Assembly: GCF_001418655.1 (NCBI RefSeq)
Contig: NZ_LIQZ01000046.1
Coordinates: 1 to 38,489 of the forward strand
Direction of reading: 5' to 3'
Origin: Streptomyces phaeochromogenes
Lineage (GTDB): Bacteria > Actinomycetota > Actinomycetes > Streptomycetales > Streptomycetaceae
Length of the DNA: 38,489 bases
The position numbers and the translations under genes are program-made. Positions 14,709 through 21,670 of the stretch are shown piece after piece (position 1 is the stretch's first letter; the number at the start of each line of letters is the position of its first letter). The notes under the pieces were generated by a model, which searched no databases, had not been told where the DNA came from, and saw only the letters and a program-made list of their open reading frames with translations.

Positions 14709-16664
14709 GTGCTGGTGACGCCGGAGGCCGGGGACAGGATCGCCGACCGGTATCTCTTGCGGGAGCCCATCGGCAGAGGCGGGATGGGCGTCGTCTGGCT
14801 GGCCTGGGACGAGCGGCTGGAGCGGCGGGTCGCGGTCAAGTGCGCCCGCCTGGACGACGACCGGGCCACGCGACGGCTCATGGGCGAGGCGCGCAACGCC
14901 GGGCGGCTGCACCACCCGAACATCGTGGGCGTCTTCGACTTCGTCGACGAGGGCGCCACCTGCTGGATCATCATGGAGTACGTCCCCTCGCGCAGCCTCG
15001 CCCAGATCGTGACGGAGAGCGGCCCGCTCTCGCCCGAGGCGGCCGGATCGATCGGCTGCCAGATCGCGGCGGCGCTGGCGAAGTCCCACAACGAGGGTGT
15101 GGTGCACGGCGATGTGACGCCGGAGAACATCCTCGTCACCGACGAGGGCATCGCGAGACTGACCGACTTCGGGATCTCGCGGGCCCTGTGGAGCGACGTC
15201 ACCCACAGCACGACGGGCATCGTGCGGGGCAAACCCCGGTATCTGGCCCCGGAGTTGGCCAAGGGGCAGCCCGCGGGTGAGAAGTCCGACGTGTTCTCCC
15301 TGGGCGCCTCGCTGTTCGCGGCGGTCGAGGGCCGGTCGCCGTACGGGGAGGCCGAACACCTCATGGCGTACCTGGCCCGGGCCGTCGAGGGACACATCGA
15401 GCCCGCGCACCGGGCCGGCCCGCTGGACGAGCCGCTCACCGCCCTGCTGGAGGTGGAGCCGCGGCGCCGGCCCGACGCCGCCAGGGCGCATCAGCTGCTG
15501 ACGCGCGCGGCACCCCCGCCCCCGCACGTACAGGAGCAGTTGCACGACAGCGGTTCGGGGGACCTGTCGTCCCGCACGCTCCGGCTGCCGCGACTCCTGC
15601 GCCGCCCGGGGGACTTCACGCCCTTCATGCTCCAGCCGCCACGGCCCGTACGCCGACGCCGCCACCACCCTCTGGCGATCGCGGCGGTGGCACTGGTCGC
15701 GGTGGGCGCGATCACGGCCGGGCTCGTCCTCCTCGGCCCGTGGGCCTCGGACGACGAGGGCGACAAGGGCGGCCGTACCGACGCGAAACCGCCGGCCGCG
15801 GCGCGGGCCGGTGCCATCGGCGACGAGCGGACGGCGGACCCCTGCGGGCTGCTCGGCGCGGCCTCGCTGAGCCGCTTCGGCGGCACGGAACTGGACCCCG
15901 ACTACGGGGAGATCGACCGCTGCGACGTCCTGGTGCGCAACAACAGCGGTGACGACAACGCGGACGTCGAGGTGAACCTCGACTCGGACCGGGACGACTT
16001 CGACGACGTCCTGTCCACCCGCCTGGTCGGCAGCCTCACGGTCGTGACGCTCAAGCGTGACGGGAACGCCTGCGTACGGGCCGTCCTGACCACCGACGGC
16101 AAGCAGATCCGCGTCATCGGGAAGCAGCTCAACAAGGTGGCGCCCGACCCGTGCCAGCTGGCCGACGCCGCCTCCGACCGCGTCGTCGGCGTGCTGGCCG
16201 AGGGCCCGGTCCCCCGCCGTTCGTCGCCGCCGGCCAAGAACTCCCTGGCCCGGCTCGACGCCTGCACGCTGCTCGACGCCACCGAGCTCAAGCGGCTTCC
16301 CGGCGTCGAGGCGGACAACCGCGACGGCGGCTTCGGTTCCTGGAGCTGCGACTGGTCGAGCGACGACGGCGAACGCGCGGTGGAGATCCAGTTCAGCCGG
16401 GACAACTCCCTGGACGCCGACGACGGAAAGCCGGTGAACGTCGCAGGCACGAAGAGCTACGTCATCGCGGACGAGGCCGAGGACGACAGCTGCACCGTAC
16501 GGACTCCGCACCGCACCTACCGGAACTCGGCCGGCGACCCCACCACCGAACACTTCCAGCTGACCGTGTACGCCCCGCAGTCGTCCGGCCAACTGTGCGA
16601 CAGCGCAACGGAGTTCGCGGCAGTCGTCGTACGGAACATCGCGAAGCGACTGCCGGGGGCGTGA
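14709..16664 (+). CDS. Membrane-anchored Ser/Thr protein kinase
   Basis: The 651-residue protein has an N-terminal kinase domain (about residues 14-270): IGRGGMGVVWLAW (glycine loop), Lys44 in VAVKCARL, the C-helix Glu in EARNAGRL, the catalytic loop HGDVTPENIL with Asp135, DFG from residue 153 and YLAPE. The usual HRD is HGD, so it is a non-RD kinase. A single membrane segment lies near residues 319-342 (PLAIAAVALVAVGAITAGLV). The outer part has two or more cysteine-containing units (DPCGLLG, DPCQLAD, DACTLLD) like DUF3558-type sensor domains. The FHA-domain gene starts one base after its stop. It likely senses the envelope and phosphorylates the FHA partner or other proteins. Confidence 0.92.
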   Translation: MLVTPEAGDRIADRYLLREPIGRGGMGVVWLAWDERLERRVAVKCARLDDDRATRRLMGEARNAGRLHHPNIVGVFDFVDEGATCWIIMEYVPSRSLAQIVTESGPLSPEAAGSIGCQIAAALAKSHNEGVVHGDVTPENILVTDEGIARLTDFGISRALWSDVTHSTTGIVRGKPRYLAPELAKGQPAGEKSDVFSLGASLFAAVEGRSPYGEAEHLMAYLARAVEGHIEPAHRAGPLDEPLTALLEVEPRRRPDAARAHQLLTRAAPPPPHVQEQLHDSGSGDLSSRTLRLPRLLRRPGDFTPFMLQPPRPVRRRRHHPLAIAAVALVAVGAITAGLVLLGPWASDDEGDKGGRTDAKPPAAARAGAIGDERTADPCGLLGAASLSRFGGTELDPDYGEIDRCDVLVRNNSGDDNADVEVNLDSDRDDFDDVLSTRLVGSLTVVTLKRDGNACVRAVLTTDGKQIRVIGKQLNKVAPDPCQLADAASDRVVGVLAEGPVPRRSSPPAKNSLARLDACTLLDATELKRLPGVEADNRDGGFGSWSCDWSSDDGERAVEIQFSRDNSLDADDGKPVNVAGTKSYVIADEAEDDSCTVRTPHRTYRNSAGDPTTEHFQLTVYAPQSSGQLCDSATEFAAVVVRNIAKRLPGA

Positions 16665-16665
16665 C

Positions 16666-17538
16666 ATGACCGAGCCGGGAATGGCACGCAGACGGCCCGG
16701 GGACCGACGGCCGGGGGACCGGCACCCGGGCGAGCGACGGCCGGGGGAGCGGGGAATGCCCGCTTCGGGCGGCCGGTTCCTGCCCGCCACCCATGGGAGC
16801 CTCGCCCGGGGTGCGTCCGCGCCGCTGCCCGGCACCCTCTTCGCCCTCGCGCTGACCGGCGGCATGACGCTGGGACCCGGGGACGGGCGAGAGGTCCTGT
16901 TCGGCCGCAACCGGCCCGAGGTGCACGTCTGCCTCGGCGAGGACGACCCCCAGCTCAGCCGCCACCAGGGCACGCTCACCCACCGGGACGGCCGCTGGTG
17001 GGTGAGCAACGCCGGGCGGCTGCCGATCCGGTGCGCCGGGGCCCGCCTGCTGTTCCGGGGAGAGGAGCCACTGCCGCTCGACATCGGCTACACCCCGCTG
17101 TTCGTCGGCGGCTCGCGTGGCCGCGAGCACTTGCTGGAGGTCTTCGTCACCGGCCCCGAGGGCGAGCGGCCACTGCCCCGGCACGGTGACGTCACCCGCC
17201 CGCCCCGGGTGTGGATCCTGACCGAGCAGGAGAAGCTCGCCCTCGTCGTGCTGGGCCGGCGGTACCTGCTCCACGAGCCCCGGCCGCAGCCGCTGACCTG
17301 GCGACAGACCGCCGCCGAGCTCGCCGAGTCGCAGCCGCACGCGGGCTGGACGGACAAACGCGTCGAGCACCTGGTCAACGGCGTACGCACCCGGCTGTCC
17401 CGCGACGGCGTGCCCTGGCTGACCCGCGAGGAACTCGGCGAGCCGGTGGGCAACGCCCTCAACGACAACCTGATCCGGGCACTGCTGACGTCGACCACGC
17501 TCGTACCGATGGACCTGGCACTGATCGACTCTGCCTGA
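16666..17538 (+). CDS. FHA-domain protein, partner of the upstream kinase
   Basis: The 290-residue protein has an Arg/Pro-rich N-terminus with degenerate GDRRPGDRHPGERRPGER repeats, then an FHA-like fold around residues 75-120: FGRNRPEV, the SRHQG motif, and VSNAG (the conserved Gly-Arg, Ser-X-X-His and Asn). The C-terminal part (about residues 180-290) begins with WILTEQEKLALVVLGRRYLL and resembles a helix-turn-helix region with TWRQTAAELAESQPHAGWTDKRVEHL. FHA domains bind phosphothreonine, so it is probably a substrate or effector of the kinase that ends one base before it. The DNA-binding part is inference only. Confidence 0.82.
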   Translation: MTEPGMARRRPGDRRPGDRHPGERRPGERGMPASGGRFLPATHGSLARGASAPLPGTLFALALTGGMTLGPGDGREVLFGRNRPEVHVCLGEDDPQLSRHQGTLTHRDGRWWVSNAGRLPIRCAGARLLFRGEEPLPLDIGYTPLFVGGSRGREHLLEVFVTGPEGERPLPRHGDVTRPPRVWILTEQEKLALVVLGRRYLLHEPRPQPLTWRQTAAELAESQPHAGWTDKRVEHLVNGVRTRLSRDGVPWLTREELGEPVGNALNDNLIRALLTSTTLVPMDLALIDSA

Positions 17539-17653
17539 GCCCTTCTCGTTCGGCGAGGGCACATGCCATGGCCTCGCCGTGTCTGACATAGGCGGAAAAT
17601 AGAGGCGGCGCGAAGACTGGACGGGCAGACATCCACCGTTTCGATGGGATGAC

Positions 17654-18700
17654 ATGAACCCGAAAAGACGCAACGCCGTCCTCCTGGCCTCGACGTTCGT
17701 TGCCGCCTCCGCGGTCACCGGCATCGCTCCGTCGGCCCAGGCCGCCCCACAGGCGTGCACCTACCAGGCGGCTCACCTGCCGGTACCGGCAGGCATCAAG
17801 TCCGGGGTCGTGAAAGCGACGGGTGGGGCCGAGGTGTACGCGGGAGAGGTCGAGTTCCCGGAGGACGACTCGCTGGAGCACGCCGTCCTCTGGTCGGGCG
17901 GCCGGATGACGGACCTGGGACCCGCGGCCGGCGCCGACTTCGACCTGTCCGTCAGCGACGTGAACAGCAAGGGCACCGTGGTGGGGCACGGCGCGAAGAT
18001 CACCGGCGTCGTGGAGGGCTTTCCGACCTGGTCGTGGTTCCCGGTCCGTTCCCGTGACGGGAAGCTGGAGCAGCTTCCGGTGCCCGCCGGCTCCCACGAC
18101 GTCCAGACGCGCGTGATCACGGAGAACGGGGACATCTACGGCGAGGGCTACGGTTCCAACCCGAACTACACCGAGGTCTACAAGTGGCCGGCGGACCAGG
18201 CCGGCACGGTCGTGAAACTGCCCGGCCTCCCCCGGGGCAGCCGCGTCGAAGGCGTCGACGCCGACGGCACGGTGGCGATCACGGCCGAGGAGGCCCCCGC
18301 GGGCACCTGGCGCCCCTATCTGTGGAAGGACGGCACCGCCAAGCCGCTGGCGATACCGGCCGGCGCGGCGAACGCCAGCGTCACGGGGATCTCGAACGGC
18401 GTTGTCGTCGGCGACGCGCTGGACGCCGACTTCAACCCGTCCGCCGTCATGTGGAACAAGGACGGCAAGGTGACGGCCCTGCCCAACGGCCAGAGGACCA
18501 CGGCCGTCAACAGCAAGGGCCTGATCCTCGGCACCAACAAGAGGCTGGTCGCCAGCCTGTGGCAGCTGTCCGCGGCCGCGGGGGCCGCCCCGAGCGACGG
18601 CGTGGTGACCACGCTCGGCGACGACGGGACGCTGGTGGGCTCGAAGGCCCGCCCGGGCGCGACCTTCCCGCGTTTCCCCGCCGTCTGGCGCTGCGGCTGA
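17654..18700 (+). CDS. Secreted repeat protein (HAF-like, predicted beta-propeller)
   Basis: The 348-residue protein starts with a clear signal peptide (RRNAVLLASTFVAASAVTG, cleavage near AQA). The body carries at least six irregular repeats with Gly turns such as DVNSKGTVVG, ITENGDIYGEG, VDADGTVAITAE, ISNGVVVGDALD, VNSKGLILGTN and LGDDGTLVGSK, each preceded by an AVLWSGG/AVMWNKDG-like strand. Such repeats are seen in extracellular HAF-repeat proteins predicted to fold as beta-propellers. No catalytic motif was seen. The ATG at 17654 is the start with the expected signal peptide. Two hairpins downstream terminate the transcript. Confidence 0.75.
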   Translation: MNPKRRNAVLLASTFVAASAVTGIAPSAQAAPQACTYQAAHLPVPAGIKSGVVKATGGAEVYAGEVEFPEDDSLEHAVLWSGGRMTDLGPAAGADFDLSVSDVNSKGTVVGHGAKITGVVEGFPTWSWFPVRSRDGKLEQLPVPAGSHDVQTRVITENGDIYGEGYGSNPNYTEVYKWPADQAGTVVKLPGLPRGSRVEGVDADGTVAITAEEAPAGTWRPYLWKDGTAKPLAIPAGAANASVTGISNGVVVGDALDADFNPSAVMWNKDGKVTALPNGQRTTAVNSKGLILGTNKRLVASLWQLSAAAGAAPSDGVVTTLGDDGTLVGSKARPGATFPRFPAVWRCG

Positions 18701-18719
18701 TCCGTACCGCCGCCGTACA

Positions 18720-18757
18720 CGCGGGGCCCGGCCGTCACGTCACGGCCGGGCCCCGCG
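18720..18757 (+). terminator. Strong hairpin terminator 1
   Basis: CGCGGGGCCCGGCCGT (18720-18735) pairs perfectly with 18742-18757, a 16-base stem with a six-base loop. It begins 20 bases after the stop of the secreted repeat protein gene. Confidence 0.85.
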
Positions 18758-18796
18758 CTGTTCCGGCAGCCGGACGACAGCAGTGCCGTACCGCCG

Positions 18797-18840
18797 GAAG
18801 GGCGTCCGGGCCGTGGCCACACGCGGCCCGGACGCCCTTC
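18797..18840 (+). terminator. Strong hairpin terminator 2
   Basis: GAAGGGCGTCCGGGCCG (18797-18813) pairs with 18824-18840 without mismatch, a 17-base stem with a ten-base loop. Together with the hairpin at 18720 it isolates the downstream ArsR operon. Confidence 0.85.
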
Positions 18841-18884
18841 GTCGTTGTGGCCCGTCTGTTGCACATGCCTACTCCGCAAGGCAG

Positions 18885-18924
18885 TTGACAACTCATCATG
18901 GCACCTGCAAGGATTTGTTTGCAG
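18885..18924 (+). promoter_or_regulatory. Promoter and inverted repeat of the ArsR-type gene
   Basis: TTGACA at 18885-18890 and AAGGAT at 18909-18914 are spaced 18 bases, a reasonable -35/-10 pair. An inverted repeat CTGCAA-N8-TTGCAG (18905-18924) overlaps the -10, suitable for autoregulation by the ArsR-type protein encoded at 18938. AGGAGGGGC precedes the start. Confidence 0.6.
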
Positions 18925-18937
18925 ATAGAGGAGGGGC

Positions 18938-19273
18938 ATGGAGCTTTCCGAAGTGACGGGTGATCGGCTGGTGCAGATCCTGGCCACGCTCGCCAACCCG
19001 CACCGGGTGCGCATCCTGGCCGCCCTGGCGGGTGGTCAGGACTACGTGAGCCGGCTGGCGCGCGAGCTGGGGATCAGTCGTGCGCTGCTCCAGGTCCACC
19101 TGCGCAAGCTGGAAACGGCAGGGCTGGTCACGTCGAGGCTCGTGTTGTCCGAAGACGGCAAGGCCATGAAGTACTACGACATCGAGCCGTTCTCGCTGCA
19201 CCTCACACCCGAGGCCCTCGTGGCGGCCGCACTCTCTCTCACCACTGACCGAAGCCAAGGAGACCATCAATGA
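18938..19273 (+). CDS. ArsR-like winged-helix regulator
   Basis: The 111-residue protein is almost all winged helix: LANPHRVRILAALAGGQDYV, the recognition helix region LGISRALLQVHLRKLETAGL and the wing LVLSEDGKAMKYYDIEPF. No cysteine pair typical of metal sensing is present, so the signal is unlikely to be arsenic-like metal binding. The ATG at 18938 follows a strong AGGAGG. Its stop overlaps the start of the small membrane protein by four bases. It probably represses its own promoter through the inverted repeat at 18905. Confidence 0.88.
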   Translation: MELSEVTGDRLVQILATLANPHRVRILAALAGGQDYVSRLARELGISRALLQVHLRKLETAGLVTSRLVLSEDGKAMKYYDIEPFSLHLTPEALVAAALSLTTDRSQGDHQ

Positions 19274-19548
19274 ACCCCGTGCAGCTGGCCGCCGACGAAG
19301 GCATGATCTGGTCCTTCGGGTCCATGGGATTCATCCTCGCGTGCGCACTGCTGGTGATCTGGCCGACGATCGCCGTATGGCGCGCCAAGTCCCAGATGTC
19401 CAGGGAGGGCGACTACAAGAGCATCGCGGAGAAGGCGGTGCTGACCCAGCAGGACATGGAGCGCGAGCTGGTCGAGGTGCGGCTCCAGCTCAACGACATG
19501 AGCGACCGGGTGAAGTCCGTCGAGCGGGTGCTCAAGGACGTCGAGTGA
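19270..19548 (+). CDS. Small membrane protein with coiled-coil tail, coupled to ArsR-type regulator
   Basis: The 92-residue product has one transmembrane helix (FGSMGFILACALLVIWPTIA) at residues about 16-36 and a heptad-rich C-terminus (VLTQQDMERELVEVRLQL, then MSDRVKSVERVLKD) predicted as a coiled coil. Its ATGA overlap with the regulator stop implies translational coupling. I infer, without direct evidence, that the pair forms a membrane-linked regulatory unit. I do not recognise a named family. Confidence 0.75.
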   Translation: MNPVQLAADEGMIWSFGSMGFILACALLVIWPTIAVWRAKSQMSREGDYKSIAEKAVLTQQDMERELVEVRLQLNDMSDRVKSVERVLKDVE

Positions 19549-19627
19549 CCCGGCGCCACCCCGTTCTCCGCCCGTAGGGCTCGGCCCGCGGCCCCGCACC
19601 TCCACCCCCGCTGGAAGGACAACTGCC

Positions 19628-20152
19628 ATGCTCCGGAACGTCGTTATGGCCCAGACGCCGACGGTCGCCCTGGCGGTGGCCGCCGACCCGGCGGCCGGGC
19701 CCGCACCGCTCCCGGAGGGCGGTCTCCGCCCGCCGGGAGCCGGTGGCGACCTGGTGCTGGCGAACAGTGGCATCGTGGTCCGGCTGGTTCCGAACGCGGC
19801 GTCCGAGGGCCGCGCGGCCCTCGTGCTGCTGGCGAACGACGAACCCATGGCGCTGACCCCGGCCCGGGCCGGCTCCGGGCGCGTGCTGGCCGGGGCGCTC
19901 CACGGCAGGCGCGGAGAGCGGCCGTGGTCGCTGGCCTGGGGACGGCTGAGCGCCGGCGAGTTGAGCGTCTGCGCCGAGTTCGTCGGCGAGGCCCAGGGCG
20001 GTCGTCCGCGTACAGTTCTGGCCACTCGCCTCGGGTCCGACTTCTGGCTCGCCGAGACGGCGGGAGACTACCGCGGGGTCACCGTCACGACCGCGGACAG
20101 CCGGCTCTACAGCGAGCTGTGGCCGGTGCCCCGGGCGTCTCGCGTGGTCTGA
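19628..20152 (+). CDS. Conserved-looking hypothetical protein
   Basis: The 174-residue protein has no signal peptide or membrane helix that I trust. It is rich in alternating hydrophobic residues (LVLANSGIVVRLVP, AALVLLANDEPMAL) that suggest beta strands. No motif was recognised. The ATG at 19628 follows GGAAGGAC; an ATG six codons later is also possible. It lies 79 bases after the small membrane protein on the same strand and directly before the promoter region of the biosynthetic cluster, so it may mark the cluster's left edge. Confidence 0.65.
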   Translation: MLRNVVMAQTPTVALAVAADPAAGPAPLPEGGLRPPGAGGDLVLANSGIVVRLVPNAASEGRAALVLLANDEPMALTPARAGSGRVLAGALHGRRGERPWSLAWGRLSAGELSVCAEFVGEAQGGRPRTVLATRLGSDFWLAETAGDYRGVTVTTADSRLYSELWPVPRASRVV

Positions 20153-20196
20153 GACGCGCCTGAGATCACATTGGCATCGTCCTGTCATTGCATGAG

Positions 20197-20220
20197 GCTG
20201 ACAGCTTGAGCGGCTGACAG
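20197..20220 (+). promoter_or_regulatory. Direct repeat GCTGACAG around TTGAGCG
   Basis: GCTGACAG occurs at 20197-20204 and 20213-20220, with TTGAGCG at 20206-20212 between them. The central heptamer matches those in the downstream repeat block at 20281-20308. This may be a second regulator site or an upstream SARP site. Confidence 0.45.
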
Positions 20221-20280
20221 TTCCGCGCCAGGACGGCAGGATTCTGACTGACGGGGAGTCCTGATAGTTCGCGAGTCTTA

Positions 20281-20308
20281 TTGACCGTTTCTGAGCGGTC
20301 TTTGAGCG
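20281..20308 (+). promoter_or_regulatory. Candidate SARP operator upstream of the SbnB-like gene
   Basis: Three heptamers, TTGACCG (20281-20287), CTGAGCG (20291-20297) and TTGAGCG (20302-20308), are spaced 10 and 11 bases. SARP regulators of the ActII-ORF4/DnrI type bind direct TNGAGCG-like repeats at about 11-base intervals just upstream of the -10 region. A SARP gene lies in the same cluster at 21671. Confidence 0.68.
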
Positions 20309-20315
20309 AAAATTA

Positions 20316-20327
20316 CCCGATATCGGG
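20316..20327. promoter_or_regulatory. Perfect 12-base palindrome beside the SARP repeats
   Basis: CCCGATATCGGG is a perfect palindrome starting eight bases after the last heptamer. Its position overlaps the probable -10 region, so a repressor could bind here. No specific regulator is implied. Confidence 0.4.
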
Positions 20328-20389
20328 ACAGCCCCCTCGACGTGGTCTGGTGTGCCTCACTTCGGATGAGGCTTTGGGGGGAGTCCTGG

Positions 20390-21430
20390 ATGTCCAAAGG
20401 CATGGCGAGACCGTCGTTCGCCGTCATCTCCGGCGCTCAGGTGCATGACGCACTGCGCGGCCAGGAGAAGAAGATCGTCGAACTGGTCGAGGAGACCTAC
20501 CGGTTGCACGGAGCCGGGCAGACGGTCAATCCGCCGTCCTACTTCCTGCGCTTCCAGGACCGCCCCACCTCACGGATCATCGCCCTGCCGGGTTCCCTCG
20601 GCGGCCGGATGCGGCTGGACGGCATGAAGTGGATCTCCAGCTTCCCCGGGAACGTGGCGGACGGTCTGCCCCGGGCCTCCGCGGTGCTCGTCCTCAACGA
20701 CTACGACACCGGCTACCCCTTCGCCTGCCTGGAAAGCTCCATCGTCAGCGCCACCCGCACCGCCGCCTCCGCGGCCCTGGCAGCCGACGTCCTCACCCGT
20801 GACCGCCACCGCCCCACGCGGATCGGCTTCGTCGGAACCGGACTGATCGCGCGCTACATCCACACCTTCCTCGCGGGCACCGGATGGTCCTTCGAGGACA
20901 CCGGGGTGTACGACGTGGCCGCGGAGTCCGCCGAGGGCTTCCGCTCCTACCTCGACCGCACCGGCGGCGCCGGCCGCGTCACCGTGCACGAGCGGGCCGA
21001 GGACCTGATCCGCTCCAGCGACCTGGTGGTGTTCGCCACCGTCGCGGCCGCACCGCACATCACGGACCCGTCGTGGTTCGCCCACAACCCCCTGGTGCTG
21101 CACGTGTCGCTGCGCGACCTGTCGCCGGAGATCATCCTGTCCGCCACGAACGTCGTCGACGACATCGAGCACTGCCTGAAGGCGGACACCTCACCCCACC
21201 TCGCCGAACAGCGCGTCGGACACCGGGACTTCGTACACGCCACACTGCCCGAGGTGCTGGCCGGCCAGGCCGTCCTGCCCGAGGACCGGCCGCTGGTCTT
21301 CTCCCCGTTCGGCCTCGGCGTCCTCGACCTCGCGGTCGGAGGATTCGTGTACGAGGAGGTCCAGCGGCGCGGCGAACTGGCCGTCGTCGACGGCTTCTTC
21401 CACGACCTGGACCGCTACGGAGGCGACTGA
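20390..21430 (+). CDS. sbnB: SbnB-like N-(2-amino-2-carboxyethyl)-L-glutamate dehydrogenase (Dap supply)
   Basis: The 346-residue protein belongs to the ornithine cyclodeaminase/mu-crystallin family. It has the family N-terminus (SSFPGNVADGLPRASAVLVL, NDYDTGYPFACLE) and the NAD-binding Rossmann motif GFVGTGLIARYI. SbnB from staphyloferrin B biosynthesis oxidises the SbnA product to L-2,3-diaminopropionate and 2-oxoglutarate. The presence of an SbnA-like gene at 24726 favours this over ornithine cyclodeaminase. The ATG at 20390 follows GGGGGGAG by six bases; a start at 20342 would be poorly placed. The promoter region carries a likely SARP operator, and the SARP gene itself follows. The Dap product would feed the NRPS encoded from 28762. 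Confidence 0.82.
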   Translation: MSKGMARPSFAVISGAQVHDALRGQEKKIVELVEETYRLHGAGQTVNPPSYFLRFQDRPTSRIIALPGSLGGRMRLDGMKWISSFPGNVADGLPRASAVLVLNDYDTGYPFACLESSIVSATRTAASAALAADVLTRDRHRPTRIGFVGTGLIARYIHTFLAGTGWSFEDTGVYDVAAESAEGFRSYLDRTGGAGRVTVHERAEDLIRSSDLVVFATVAAAPHITDPSWFAHNPLVLHVSLRDLSPEIILSATNVVDDIEHCLKADTSPHLAEQRVGHRDFVHATLPEVLAGQAVLPEDRPLVFSPFGLGVLDLAVGGFVYEEVQRRGELAVVDGFFHDLDRYGGD

Positions 21431-21670
21431 ACCGGCCCGTCCCGAACAGCCTTCCCGAGCGACGCCGCACGGCCGCCACGCCGTGCCCGCCGCCCCGGCC
21501 CCGCGACAGGTGCCCCCCGCCGCCTGCCGCCCACGGCTCTGGAGCCCGCGGAACAACAGCCCTCCCCACAGGGACGTTTCCCGCTCCATGAGCCAGTACG
21601 CACTAAGCCACAGCAGGCGGGCGTCCTCAGTGGGATGCACCCCTCTTGCGCATGCAATCAGAGGGAGAAC

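Noticed and set aside
16681..16770. Direct repeats of GACCGACGGCCGGGG type at the start of the FHA gene
   Set aside because: They encode the Arg/Pro-rich N-terminus in frame and are explained by the protein sequence; no CRISPR-like spacing.
14469..17084. A long minus-strand frame opposite the kinase and FHA genes
   Set aside because: Antisense to a kinase with complete catalytic motifs. No ribosome-binding site or recognisable domain.
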